Positions 30,558 to 40,371 of a stretch of DNA of 64,000 nucleotides are shown here, one piece after another (the first letter of the stretch is position 1; each line of letters opens with the position of its first letter). This DNA comes from Melastoma dodecandrum. Its lineage: Eukaryota; Streptophyta; Magnoliopsida; Myrtales; Melastomataceae. Location: contig JARUPY010000435.1 of the NCBI GenBank assembly GCA_029817715.1, forward strand, positions 27,701 through 91,700. The letters are read 5' to 3'. The notes beneath the pieces are model-generated. The model had not been told where the DNA came from, searched no databases, and worked only from the letters and a program-made list of their open reading frames with translations. The position numbers and the translations under genes were made by a program.

Positions 30558-31592
30558 CGAGCGAGTAGGGCCCGATCGAGCGCGCGTGGATCTTGTCGTC
30601 CACGAGGTGGTGGAGCTTCAGCATGTAGATGTAGCCCACCGTCACCTTGCGGTCGAAGGCATCGCCGGTCCGCCCGTCGTAGAGCGTCGACTGGCCGGAG
30701 CCGTCGAGCCCCGCCTGCTCCAGCAGGGACACGATGTCGGGCTCGTGGGCGCCGTCGAACACCGGGGTCGCGATCGGAACGCCGCGCCGCAGGTTGTTGC
30801 CGAGCTCCACCAGGCCCTCGTCGTCGAGCCCCGCCACGTCGGCGTTCGGCCCGTAGATCGTCTCCATCTTGTCGCGGAGCGGCGCGATGTCGCCCCGGCC
30901 CTCGAGCGCCGCCTGGCGCTGGTAGGCGTTGACGATCTCGCCGACCTGCCGGCCGAGGCCCGCGCAGGCCCAGCCGAGATGCGTCTCCAGGATCTGGCCG
31001 ACGTTCATGCGGCTCGGCACGCCGAGCGGATTCAGCACGATCTCGACCGGCGTGCCGTCGGCCAGGAAGGGCATGTCCTCCTGCGGCACGATCTTTGACA
31101 CCACGCCCTTGTTGCCGTGGCGGCCCGCCATCTTGTCGCCGGGCTGGATCTTGCGCTTGGTCGCGACGAACACCTTGACCATCTTCATCACGCCCGGCGG
31201 CAGTTCGTCGCCGCGCTGAAGCTTTTCGACCTTGTCGAGGAAGCGGCTCTCGAGCCCCTTCTTGGCCTCGTCGTACTGCTTGCGCATGGCCTCGATCTCG
31301 CCCATCACGGCGTCGTCGGCGACGGCGAAGTTCCACCACTGCGAGCGCGGGTAGCCTTCGATGACCTCGCGGTCGAGCACCGTCTCCTTCTTGAAGCCGC
31401 GCGGGCCGCCGATGCCGGTATGCCCGTCGAGCACCTGGACGAGGCGGGCGTAGACGTTGCGGTCGAGGATCGCGCGTTCGTCCTCGCGGTCCTTGGCGAG
31501 CCGCTCGATCTCCTCGCGCTCGATCGCCTGGGCGCGCTCGTCCTTGTCGACGCCGTGCCGGTTGAAGACCCGCACCTCGACGATCGTGCCGG

Positions 31593-31632
<40 letters not shown>

Positions 31633-31699
31633 CGAGGCCTTCTCGCCGAAGATGGCGCGGAGCAGCTTCTCCTCCGGCGTCATCGGGCTCTCGCCCTTC

Positions 31700-31731
<32 letters not shown>

Positions 31732-32665
31732 GCGGACTTCGGCGCCGATATAGACGATGCCGGCCTCGTCGAGGTTCTTCAGCGCCTCTTCCGACACGTT
31801 CGGGATGTCGCGCGTGATCTCCTCGGGCCCGAGCTTGGTGTCGCGGGCCATCACCTCGAATTCTTCGAGGTGGATCGAGGTGAACACGTCCTCCTTGACG
31901 ATCTTCTCGTTGAGAAGGATCGAGTCCTCGAAGTTGTAGCCGTTCCAGGGCATGAAGGCGACGAGCACGTTGCGGCCGAGCGCGAGGTCGCCGAGGTCCG
32001 TGGACGGGCCGTCGGCGATGATGTCGCCCTTGGTCACCCGATCGCCGACGCGCACGAGCGGCTTCTGGTTGATGCAGGTCGACTGGTTGGAGCGCTGGAA
32101 CTTCATCAACCGGTAGATGTCGACGCCGGGCTTGCCGCCGTCCACCTCCTCGGTGGCGCGGATCACCACGCGGGTCGCGTCGATCTGGTCGACGATGCCG
32201 GTGCGCCGTGCCGCGATGGCGGCGCCCGAGTCGCGCGCCACCACGGCTTCCATGCCGGTCCCGACCAGCGGCGCGTCGGCCTTCACCAGCGGCACCGCCT
32301 GGCGCTGCATGTTGGAGCCCATGAGGGCGCGGTTGGCGTCGTCGTTCTCGAGGAACGGGATCAGCGCGGCCGCGACCGAGACGAGCTGCTTGGGCGACAC
32401 GTCCATGAAGTCGACGCGGTCGACCGGCACCAGCATCACGTCGCCGGCGTGGCGGCAGAGGACGAGATCCTCGGTGAGCCGGCCCTGGCCGTCCGTCGCG
32501 GCATCGGCCTGGGCGACGTAGTGCTTGGTCTCCTCCATGGCGGAGAGATAGACGACGTCGTCGGTCACCTTGCCGTTGCGCACCCGGCGATAGGGCGCCT
32601 CGATGAAGCCGTACTTGTTGACCCGCGCGAAGGTCGCGAGCGAGTTGATGAGGCCGATGTTCGGC

Positions 32666-32700
<35 letters not shown>

Positions 32701-32701
32701 A

Positions 32702-32745
<44 letters not shown>

Positions 32746-34386
32746 GGTGAGACCGCCCGGCCCGAGCGCCGACAGGCGGCGCTTGTGGGTGATCTCGGAG
32801 AGCGGGTTGGTCTGGTCCATGAACTGCGAGAGCTGCGACGAGCCGAAGAACTCGCGCACCGCCGCGGCCGCCGGCTTGGCGTTGATCAGGTCCTGCGGCA
32901 TCACGGTGTCGATGTCGACCGACGACATGCGCTCCTTGACCGCGCGCTCCATGCGCAGCAGCCCGACGCGATACTGGTTCTCCAGCAGCTCGCCGACCGA
33001 GCGCACGCGGCGGTTGCCGAGATGGTCGATGTCGTCGATCTCGCCGCGGCCGTCGCGCAGGTCGACCAGCGCGCGGGCCACCGCGATGATGTCGTCCTTG
33101 CGCAGCACCCGCACCGTGTCCTCGGCGTCGAGGTCGAGGCGCATGTTCATCTTCACGCGGCCGACGGCCGACAGGTCATAGCGCTCGGGGTCGAAGAACA
33201 GCGAGTGGAACATCGCCTGGGCGGTGTCGAGCGTCGGCGGCTCGCCCGGGCGCATCACGCGGTAGATGTCGAAGAGCGCGTCCTCGCGGCTGGCGTTCTT
33301 GTCGACCGCCAGCGTGGTGCGGATATAGGCGCCAACGGTGACGTGGTCGATGTCGAGCAGCGGCAGTTCGCTGAAGCCGTGGTCGAGCAGCCCCGGCAGC
33401 GTCTTCGCCGTGATCTCGTCGCCCGCCTCGGCATAGATCTCGCCGGTCTCGGGGTTGTAGAGGTCCTGGGCGAGGTACTGGCCGTAGAGGTCGTCGTCCG
33501 ACGCCCGCAGGGCCTTGATGCCCTTCTCGGCGAGCAGCCGCGCCGTGCGGGCCGTGATCTTCTTGCCGGCCTCGATGACGATCTCGCCGCTGTCGGCGTC
33601 GATCATGTCGACCGCGGCCTTCATGCCCTTCATGCGCTCGGCGTTGAAGGGCACGCGCCAGCCGTCGGCCGCGTGCTCGTAACGCACGGTGTTGTAGAAG
33701 GTCGACAGGATCTCCTCGCCGTCCATGCCGAGGGCATAGAACAGCGACGTCACCGGGATCTTCCGGCGCCGGTCGATGCGGGCGTAGACGATGTCCTTGG
33801 CGTCGAACTCGATGTCGAGCCACGAGCCGCGGTAGGGGATGATGCGCGCGCTGTAGAGGACCTTGCCGGACGAGTGGGTCTTGCCCTTGTCGTGGTCGAA
33901 GAAGACGCCCGGCGAGCGGTGCATCTGGGACACGATCACGCGCTCGGTGCCGTTCACGATGAACGTGCCGTTCGACGTCATGAAGGGCATGTCGCCCATG
34001 TAGACGTCCTGCTCCTTGATGTCCTTGACGGATTTCGCGCCGGTGTCGGGATCCACGTCGAACACGATGAGGCGCAGCGTGACCTTGAGCGGCGCCGCGA
34101 AGGTCATGCCGCGGGCGCGGCACTCGTCGACGTCGAACTTCGGCTGCTCGAACTCGTATTTCACGAATTCGAGCAGGGCCGTGCCGGCGAAGTCGGAGAC
34201 CGGGAACACCGATTTGAAGACCGACTGCAGCCCCTCGTCGGGACGGCCGCCCTCGGCTTCGTCGACCAGCAGGAACTGGTCGTAGGAGGCCTTCTGCACC
34301 TCGATCAGGTTGGGCATCTCGGCGACTTCGCGGATGTGTCCGAAGAATTTGCGGACCCGCTTGCGGCTCGTGAACGTTTGCGCCAT
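30250..34386 (-). CDS. rpoB: DNA-directed RNA polymerase subunit beta
   Basis: 1378 aa, usual length. GGAG lies upstream of the ATG. The rifampicin region reads [32 protein letters not shown]; relative to the E. coli sequence only N-to-T and I-to-L differences are seen, neither a classic resistance change. The C-terminal [28 protein letters not shown] and the final helix are complete. It is 337 nt downstream of rplL across an attenuator-like hairpin. Confidence 0.98.
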
Positions 34387-34644
34387 GTCGCTCCTCGTAC
34401 CCTCATGTGCGGCGGGAACACGACGGGCTCGTCGCCCGGCCCCCGCCTCGAAGGCGCCGCAACGGGTGCGGACCCTCGCCCAAATCCTCGAACCCCGGGG
34501 CCGTCCGCGCCTCCGGTCGACCCTTTCGGGGATCGGCGCGCCGCGGCCTTCCGTCGACCTCGTCGCCGGTGCGGGCTCACACCCCGGCGGGGCCTGTCTG
34601 GCAGAAACGGCGCATCCGGACAGGCGGACGGAAAACGCCGGAAA

Positions 34645-34669
34645 GGTCCCGGGGAAACTCCCCGGGACC
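34645..34669 (-). promoter_or_regulatory. Attenuator-like hairpin between rplL and rpoB
   Basis: A 10-bp perfect stem (GGTCCCGGGG / CCCCGGGACC) with a 5-nt loop, followed on the minus strand by TTTCC, lies 54 nt after the rplL stop. E. coli has a partial terminator plus RNase III site at this position that lowers rpoBC relative to L7/L12; a similar role here is inferred. The remainder of the 337-nt gap (34387-34723) holds no gene. Confidence 0.6.
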
Positions 34670-34723
34670 GATCATCGGATCCAGCTGAGGGGCGCGGTCT
34701 CGGCCGCGCGGCCTCTCACCGGA

Positions 34724-34823
34724 TTACTTGAGCTCGACCTTGGCGCCGACCTTCTCGAGCTGGGCCTTGAGCTTGGCGGCATCGTCCTTGGAGACGCCTT
34801 CCTTGACGGGCTTCGGAGCGCCT

Positions 34824-34858
<35 letters not shown>

Positions 34859-35098
34859 CGTGATGGCGCGGACTTCCTTGATGACCTCGATCTTCTTGTC
34901 GCCGATAGCGGAGAGGACGACGGTGAACTCGGTCTGCTCCTCGACCGGGGCGGCGGCGGCGGCCGGGCCGGCGGCGACCGCGACCGTCGCGGCGGCGGCG
35001 GAAACGCCCCACTTCTCCTCGAGCATCTTGGCGAGCTCGGCGGCTTCGAGGACGGTGAGGGCCGACAGGTCGTCGACGATCTGCGAAAGGTTGGCCAT
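34724..35098 (-). CDS. rplL: 50S ribosomal protein L7/L12
   Basis: 124 aa. The N-terminal dimerisation domain ([29 protein letters not shown]), an Ala-rich hinge (about residues 34-55) and the C-terminal factor-binding domain ([20 protein letters not shown]...[21 protein letters not shown]) are all present. Several dimers form the flexible stalk on L10. It is 63 nt downstream of rplJ. Confidence 0.98.
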
Positions 35099-35161
35099 GA
35101 TTGGGATTCTCTATGTTTGGTTCGTGAAGGATGAAATCAAGGGAGCCGGACGACCGTCGCT

Positions 35162-35692
35162 TCAGGCGGCGGTCTTCTCGGCGCCTTCGCTGTCGGCATA
35201 GGCCTGGAAGACCCGCGCGAGCTTGGCCTGCGGGGCCGTCGTGAGCTGGGCGAGCTTCGTGGCGGGCGCCTGGATGAGACCGACGATCTTGCCGCGCAGC
35301 TCATCGAGCGACGGCATGGTGGCGAGCGCCCGAACGCCGTTCGGGTCGAGGGCGGTCTTGCCCATCGCGCCGCCCAGGATGACGAATTTCTCGAAATCCT
35401 TGGCGAAGGCGGCCGCCACCTTGGGCGCCGCGACCGGATCGTCCGAATAGGCCAGGATGGTCGGCCCCGTCAGCAGCGAGCCGATGGAGGCGACGTCCGT
35501 GCCCTCGAGGGCGATCTTGGTCAGGCGGTTCTTGGTGACCTGCACCTTGGCTCCGGCCTCTCTCATCTGCTTGCGCAAGCGTTGGAGCTGCGCGACAGTG
35601 AGGCCGGAATAGTGAGCCACGACGACGACGGCGGTCTTCTGGAAGATGCCGTTGAGTTCGTCGATGAGCTCCTTCTTTTCCGTTCTGTCCAA
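35162..35692 (-). CDS. rplJ: 50S ribosomal protein L10, TTG start
   Basis: 176 aa. L10 is the base of the stalk and, in complex with L7/L12, binds its own mRNA leader. The start is TTG at 35692 ([14 protein letters not shown]...): GGAG lies 8 nt upstream and no in-frame ATG fits the family N-terminus. [35 protein letters not shown] is canonical. It has a 479-nt untranslated region before it, consistent with autogenous control. Confidence 0.95.
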   Translation of the reverse strand: MDRTEKKELIDELNGIFQKTAVVVVAHYSGLTVAQLQRLRKQMREAGAKVQVTKNRLTKIALEGTDVASIGSLLTGPTILAYSDDPVAAPKVAAAFAKDFEKFVILGGAMGKTALDPNGVRALATMPSLDELRGKIVGLIQAPATKLAQLTTAPQAKLARVFQAYADSEGAEKTAA

Positions 35693-36171
35693 AGTTGAAA
35701 CTCCGAATAGCGAAGTCTAGCCCCGCGACTGCACAAGTGGTCCGCCGAAACCGGGCCCGCGAGAGGCCCGCCATCGGCGGTCTGTGCCTGCCCCCGGCGA
35801 CCTCGCGGCCTCCGGACAGAAGGATCGAACCAAATCTGAAGGCACGCTCGCGCGGGCCCTTGTCTCAAACCGGCTTCACCGTCTATGCGGGCTCCCCGTT
35901 GAACTTCGGCGCGGGGCCGGCGTTCTGGGATTCAAGCCACCCGCCCGAAGGCGGGTGCGGCACCTGCAGTCTTGGACAGGACACGGCCGGAAAGGGTGCG
36001 GGATCTCTCCAGCACCTTCCGGCCTTCGGGTCGCGTCGACCGGCCCCTCGCGGAGCCGACCGGCGCGGTGATCGAGGCCCCTCGCGAGGCCCTGTCCGCC
36101 CTCATAAAGACTTCACATCTCCATGCCAAGCGAATTTGCTGGACCGCCGCGACAATCCGCGGGCGGGCGCG
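35693..36171 (-). promoter_or_regulatory. rplJ leader region with a UUCG-type hairpin
   Basis: This 479-nt gap between rplA and rplJ has no gene. It contains an 8-bp perfect stem with a CGAA loop (35938-35957; UUCG on the RNA) and further GC-rich inverted stretches. In many bacteria the L10 mRNA leader and a separate rplJ promoter lie here. I could not identify the L10-binding fold or promoter boxes by eye. Confidence 0.5.
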
Positions 36172-36870
36172 TCAGGCGGTGCCGAGCGTGGCGGGGTCGA
36201 CCTTCACGCCGGGTCCCATGGTGGAGGAGATGGCCACGCGCTGCAGGTAGGTGCCCTTGGCGCCGGACGGCTTGGCGCGGTTCACGGCATCCACGAAGGC
36301 TTTGATGTTCTCGACGAGCTTCTCGTCGTCGAACGAGGCCTTGCCGACGCTGCCCTGCACGATGCCGGCCTTCTCGACGCGGAACTCCACGGCGCCGCCC
36401 TTCGACGCCTTCACGGCGCCGGCGACGTCCATGGTGACGGTGCCGACGCGCGGGTTCGGCATCAGGCCGCGCGGACCCAGCACCTTACCGAGCCGGCCCA
36501 CGAGGCCCATCATGTCGGGCGTGGCGATGCAGCGGTCGAAGTCGATCGTGCCGCCCTGAACGGACGCCACGAGGTCCTCGGCCCCCACCACGTCGGCGCC
36601 GGCGTTGCGGGCTTCGTCCGCCTTGGCGCCGCGGGCGAAGACCGCCACGCGCACGGTGCGGCCCGTGCCGTTCGGCAGGTTGACGACGCCGCGGACCATC
36701 TGGTCGGCGTGCTTGGGGTCGACGCCGAGGTTCATGGCGATCTCGACGGTCTCGTCGAACTTGGTCTTCGCCCGGCTCTTCACGAGGCCGACGGCCTCGC
36801 CGACGCCGTAGAGCTTGATGCGGTCGATGCCCTCGCGGGCGGCGGCGATGCGCTTTCCGATCTTAGCCAT
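36172..36870 (-). CDS. rplA: 50S ribosomal protein L1
   Basis: 232 aa. L1 forms the mobile E-site stalk and represses the rplKA mRNA in E. coli. The [35 protein letters not shown] segment and the C-terminal [11 protein letters not shown] are conserved. It is 5 nt downstream of rplK. Confidence 0.97.
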   Translation of the reverse strand: MAKIGKRIAAAREGIDRIKLYGVGEAVGLVKSRAKTKFDETVEIAMNLGVDPKHADQMVRGVVNLPNGTGRTVRVAVFARGAKADEARNAGADVVGAEDLVASVQGGTIDFDRCIATPDMMGLVGRLGKVLGPRGLMPNPRVGTVTMDVAGAVKASKGGAVEFRVEKAGIVQGSVGKASFDDEKLVENIKAFVDAVNRAKPSGAKGTYLQRVAISSTMGPGVKVDPATLGTA

Positions 36871-36875
36871 TGTTC

Positions 36876-37304
36876 TTAGCCCACCACCTCGAGGCCCATG
36901 GAACGGGCGGAACCTTCGACCATCGACATCGCGGCCTCGACCGTGGAGCAGTTGAGGTCGACGATCTTCTTCTCGGCGATCTCGCGCACCTGGGCGCGCG
37001 TGACGCGGCCGACCGTGCCGCGGCCCGGGGTCTTGGACCCGGCCTTGATGCCGGCCGCCTTCTTGAGGAAGAACGACACGGGCGAGAGCTTCAGCTCGAA
37101 GGTGAAGGACCGGTCCTGGAAGGCCGTGATGACGACCGGGATCGGCGAGCCCTTCTCCATCTGCGCCGTGCGGGCGTTGAAGGCCTTGCAGAATTCCATG
37201 ATGTTGAGGCCGCGCTGACCGAGCGCGGGACCGATGGGCGGGGACGGGTTCGCGCTTCCGGCCGGGACCTGGAGCTTGATGTAACCCGTGATCTTCTTCG
37301 CCAT
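36876..37304 (-). CDS. rplK: 50S ribosomal protein L11
   Basis: 142 aa. L11 binds the GTPase-associated centre and is needed for RelA-type responses. The N-terminal proline-rich switch ([33 protein letters not shown]) and the rRNA-binding C-terminal domain are complete. It lies 165 nt downstream of nusG, and that gap has no obvious gene. Confidence 0.97.
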   Translation of the reverse strand: MAKKITGYIKLQVPAGSANPSPPIGPALGQRGLNIMEFCKAFNARTAQMEKGSPIPVVITAFQDRSFTFELKLSPVSFFLKKAAGIKAGSKTPGRGTVGRVTRAQVREIAEKKIVDLNCSTVEAAMSMVEGSARSMGLEVVG

Positions 37305-37469
37305 GGGGGACTCCGGATGACGCCCCGCGCCGCGCGCGGGCGGGGCCGTTCAGGATCGTGGTGCGTCGCGGGACTCCGGCTTGGCGGACCGGCAGCGACT
37401 TCCACGGGTGATGCCGGCCCGGAAGGCCGGCGGACGCGGAGCCCCGGGGACGGGGCGCCGCGGATCGCG

Positions 37470-38000
37470 TCAGAGCTTTTCGACCTGACCGAATTCGAGA
37501 TCGACCGGCGTGGCGCGGCCGAAGATGGAGACCGCGACCTTGACGCGCGACCGGCCCTCGTCGACCTCCTCGACGGTGCCGTTGAAGGACGCGAAGGGGC
37601 CGTCCGACACCCGGACCTGCTCGCCGACCTCGAAGGTGACGGAGGACTTCGGCCGCTCGACGCCCTCGGCGACCTGCCCCTTGATCCGGTCCGCCTCGGC
37701 GTCGCTGATCGGGTGGGGCTTGTTGTCGGCGCCGAGGAAGCCGGTCACCTTGGGGGTGTTCTTGACGAGGTGGTAGATCTCGTCCGTGAGCTCGGTGCGC
37801 ACCAGCACGTAGCCGGGAAAGAACTTGCGTTCCGAATTCACCTTCCGGCCGCGCTTCACCTCGACGAAATTCTCGGTCGGGACCAGGATCTCCTCGAACC
37901 GGTCGCCGAGGCCGCGCTGGGCGGCCTGCTCACGGATGGACTCGGCCACCTTCTTCTCGAAGTTCGAATAAGCGTGAACGATGTACCAACGCATGCTCAT
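37470..38000 (-). CDS. nusG: Transcription termination/antitermination factor NusG
   Basis: 176 aa. NusG links RNA polymerase to Rho or to the ribosome via S10. The NGN domain ([23 protein letters not shown]..., [12 protein letters not shown]) and the KOW domain ([24 protein letters not shown]) are intact. A second in-frame ATG two codons later is possible. It is 42 nt downstream of secE. Confidence 0.96.
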   Translation of the reverse strand: MSMRWYIVHAYSNFEKKVAESIREQAAQRGLGDRFEEILVPTENFVEVKRGRKVNSERKFFPGYVLVRTELTDEIYHLVKNTPKVTGFLGADNKPHPISDAEADRIKGQVAEGVERPKSSVTFEVGEQVRVSDGPFASFNGTVEEVDEGRSRVKVAVSIFGRATPVDLEFGQVEKL

Positions 38001-38042
38001 GGACGGGGACTCGGGGAAGAGGGGTGCCGGCGGGCGTGGCGC

Positions 38043-38273
38043 TCAGAGCGCGCCGTAGCCGAGGATGAGCGACACGACGAAGTGGATGATCTCGTCGACC
38101 GCGACGAAGAACACGGCCGCCAGGACCACCATGATGAGCACCATCATGGTGGTGACGGTGGTCTCGCGCCGCGTCGGCCACGTCACCTTGCCGGCTTCGG
38201 AGCGGACGTCCTGGATGAATTCGAAGGGGTTGGCCAGAGCGTGTCCGGACGGCTCGCGCGAAACGAATCCCAC
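38043..38273 (-). CDS. secE: Preprotein translocase subunit SecE, GTG start
   Basis: 76 aa, one-helix form usual in alphaproteobacteria. The amphipathic helix and conserved ANPFEFIQDVRSEAGKVTWPTRRET are followed by a single transmembrane helix (VLIMVVLAAVFFVAVDEIIHFVV). It pairs with SecY. The start is GTG at 38273, about 12 codons earlier than the usual start near ANPFEF, with no strong ribosome-binding site; no ATG lies nearer the conserved core. It is the first gene of the secE-nusG-rpl-rpoBC unit. Confidence 0.93.
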   Translation of the reverse strand: MGFVSREPSGHALANPFEFIQDVRSEAGKVTWPTRRETTVTTMMVLIMVVLAAVFFVAVDEIIHFVVSLILGYGAL

Positions 38274-38291
38274 GCCGCCGAAATGAAGAGC

Positions 38292-38317
38292 GGCGCGCGA
38301 CCGTCCGGCCGCGCGCC
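38292..38317 (-). other. 5'-leader hairpin upstream of secE
   Basis: An 8-bp perfect stem (GGCGCGCG / CGCGCGCC) with a 10-nt loop lies between the predicted promoter and the secE start codon (base of the stem 18 nt upstream). It could modulate secE translation. Confidence 0.45.
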
Positions 38318-38327
38318 CCTGAACCGT

Positions 38328-38356
38328 CCTATAAAGGCAGCGGCTTCGGGAACCAA
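38328..38356 (-). promoter_or_regulatory. Predicted sigma-70 type promoter of the secE-nusG operon
   Basis: On the minus strand TTGGTT (-35, 38356-38351), a 17-nt spacer and TATAGG (-10, 38333-38328) lie about 55 nt upstream of the secE GTG and downstream of tRNA-Trp. The spacing and the TTG in the -35 box fit alphaproteobacterial vegetative promoters. tRNA-Trp may also be cotranscribed from its own promoter. Confidence 0.5.
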
Positions 38357-38404
38357 GCGAAAAGATTGGGATGTCGAAGGGAGCTCACGGCGAAGCCACC
38401 GAAG

Positions 38405-38435
<31 letters not shown>

Positions 38436-38481
38436 CCCCGGTTTTGGAGACCGGTACTCTAACCGATTGAGCTACACTCCT
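38405..38481 (-). tRNA. tRNA-Trp (anticodon CCA), CCA end encoded
   Basis: The minus strand reads a full cloverleaf: acceptor AGGAGTG, D arm with AGCTCAATCGGTTAGAGTA, anticodon arm CCGGT-CTCCAAA-ACCGG (anticodon CCA), T arm GTGGGTTCGAGTCCC, acceptor 3' strand CTCTCCT, discriminator G and CCA. The acceptor has one T-T mismatch at pair 6-67. tRNA-Trp immediately upstream of secE-nusG is a conserved arrangement. Confidence 0.95.
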
Positions 38482-38699
38482 GCGCGGCGCGGGAAAAACC
38501 ATGAGCTTTCGCCCGGCGCCTGGCGATGTTCTGCCCCATTTCGCGGCCGAATGCAAGACCTGCCGCGCGGGGCGGGTGCCTTGCCTTCCATCATCGCCGG
38601 ATTGTACGCTCCGGGTTCGATGGACGAGCCGGAAGATGCGGTCGTGCCTCGCGCTCGGTCCGCGCCGGGGTCCATCGGACGGATATCAGCCCGAACGTC

Positions 38700-39740
38700 A
38701 TGCCAACGCATCTCGAGACGTCGCCCGACACCTCATTCGCCTTCGCGTCGCGCGACTTCCTGAGGCTCGTCGAGGCGCAGGGCCTGGTCGGCGGCTGGGT
38801 CTGGACCTTCGCCACGCAGGACCACGTCTGGTCCTCCAACCTGCTGCGCCTGTGCGGCCTGCCGCCCGAGACCAGACCGAGCTACGACCTCCTTCTCGAT
38901 CTCGTCCACCCCGAGGACAGGCCGGAGCTGGAAAGCCGCTTCGACATCGTCGAGCTCGGCCTCCTGCGCGACCACACGTTCCGGCTGGTCCGCCCGGACG
39001 GGACCTTGCGCATCCTGTCGAGCCACGGCGAGGTGTTCTTCGACGTCGAGGGACGGCCCCGCTCGGCCTCCGCCTGCATCGTCGACGTGACCGAGCGGCA
39101 GTCGATCGCCCGTGCCCGCAGCGAGGAACGCCGCCGGCGCTGGGCCCTGTTCCAGGAGGCCGGAACCTGGATGAACATGGGCGCCTACTCGGCCTCCTCG
39201 CGATCGGCTTCGGAGGAGGTCCTGGCGCTCACCGGCCTGACGCAGTCCGAGTTCCGGGCGGATTGCCTGAAGATGCTCGACCCCGGCGAGCGCTCGCGCG
39301 TCGTCGCGACCGTCGGCACCCAGATGCGCCGCGGGGCGGCCTTCTCGATCACGAAGAGGCTGGTGCTGGCGGACGGGGGCCGGGGCGACTTCCGCTTCGT
39401 CTACGCGCCCATCCGGAGCGAGGCCGGCGATATCCAGGGCTGGGCCACCCTGGCGTCGCGCGCCCCGCGGGCCGCGATCGAGCCGAGCGGGGACCTGCGC
39501 CGCGCCCTCGAACGGGGCGTGAAGGGCGAACACCTGCGGGCCGCGCGCGCCCTGCTCGACTGGTCCATGACCGACCTCGCCAAGGCCAGCCACCTGTCCC
39601 TGTCGACGATCCGGCGTCTCGAGGAGAACGTCGACGGCCCCGCGCTCCGCAACATCCACGGCGTGGTCAGGACCCTGCGGCAGGCCGGCATCGCCTTCCT
39701 GGTGCTCGAATCGGGCAGGATCGCCGTCACGAAGATGTGA
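38700..39740 (+). CDS. PAS-domain / XRE-type HTH regulator (paralogue 2)
   Basis: 346 aa from the ATG at 38700 (MPTHLETSPDT); the frame is open upstream without good similarity, and no clear ribosome-binding site decides the start. A first PAS domain (about 15-135: WVWTFATQDHVWSSNLL, DLVHPEDRPEL, FRLVRPDGTLRILSS, CIVDVTERQ) is followed by a second PAS-like domain (about 140-260: EEVLALTGLTQSEFRADCLKMLDPGERSRV). A C-terminal HTH (RAARALLDWSMTDLAKASHLSLSTIRRLEEN) and a short tail (GIAFLVLESGRIAV) end the protein. It is clearly paralogous to the protein at 23112-24287. It lies on the plus strand, divergent from tRNA-Trp and secE. Confidence 0.82.
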   Translation: MPTHLETSPDTSFAFASRDFLRLVEAQGLVGGWVWTFATQDHVWSSNLLRLCGLPPETRPSYDLLLDLVHPEDRPELESRFDIVELGLLRDHTFRLVRPDGTLRILSSHGEVFFDVEGRPRSASACIVDVTERQSIARARSEERRRRWALFQEAGTWMNMGAYSASSRSASEEVLALTGLTQSEFRADCLKMLDPGERSRVVATVGTQMRRGAAFSITKRLVLADGGRGDFRFVYAPIRSEAGDIQGWATLASRAPRAAIEPSGDLRRALERGVKGEHLRAARALLDWSMTDLAKASHLSLSTIRRLEENVDGPALRNIHGVVRTLRQAGIAFLVLESGRIAVTKM

Positions 39741-39966
39741 TCCGTCGTGCGGCCGGCGGGGCCGGAGGCGGTCGGCCCGCCTGCGACGTCGGGCCCGTGC
39801 CCGCCGCCCCGTCGCGATTGACGCGCCGTCGGGACGCGCACATCCTCGCGGGACAGCGGACGCCGAGGGCGCGGGAGATGGACCCGACGGATCGATCCCG
39901 GAGCGGGTTCGCGCGTTTCAGGCCCGTTGCGCCGAGTGCTTCGGCAGGAGAGACACGGAGACGACG

Positions 39967-40296
39967 ATGAAGGCGCTCTGCGCGAAATTCAGCATCGGCC
40001 AAGTGGTCCGTCACCGCAAATATCCCTTCCGCGGCCTGATCTACGACGTCGACCCCGTCTTCGCCAACACGGAGGAATGGTGGCTGTCGATCCCGGAAGA
40101 CGTGCGGCCCAGCAAGGAGCAGCCCTTCTACCACCTCTTCGCCGAGAACACCGAAACCGAATATATCGCCTACGTGTCCGAGCAGAACCTGCTGCCGGAC
40201 GAGGCCGGCGAGCCGCTGCGCCATCCGCAGATCGGCGAGACCTTCGTGAGGACCGAGGGTGGCGCCTACCGGTTCAAGGACATGGCGCGGAACTGA
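39967..40296 (+). CDS. hspQ: Heat shock protein HspQ (YccV family)
   Basis: 109 aa. HspQ binds hemimethylated DNA in vitro and is a specificity factor or substrate of Lon in enterobacteria. The family core is complete: AKFSIGQVVRHRKYPFRGLIYDVDPVFANTEEWW...KEQPFYHLFAENTETEYIAYVSEQNLLPD. GGAG lies 6 nt before the ATG. It is monocistronic, ending at a strong bidirectional terminator. Confidence 0.95.
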   Translation: MKALCAKFSIGQVVRHRKYPFRGLIYDVDPVFANTEEWWLSIPEDVRPSKEQPFYHLFAENTETEYIAYVSEQNLLPDEAGEPLRHPQIGETFVRTEGGAYRFKDMARN

Positions 40297-40317
40297 CGGA
40301 CCGGCCGGGCCGGCGAC

Positions 40318-40350
40318 AAAAAAGGCGCGCACCGCGGTGCGCGCCTTTTT
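40318..40350. terminator. Bidirectional intrinsic terminator between hspQ and the IalB gene
   Basis: A perfect 22-bp palindrome (arms GGCGCGCACCG / CGGTGCGCGCC, 40324-40345) is flanked by A6 on the left and T5 on the right, so it can terminate both converging transcripts. Confidence 0.92.
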
Positions 40351-40371
40351 CCTTGCCGCGATGGCCGGCGA

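Noticed and set aside
30250..34386. Possible rifampicin-resistance allele in rpoB
   Set aside because: The rifampicin cluster is essentially wild type; the two differences from E. coli are not classic resistance substitutions, so no resistance is claimed.
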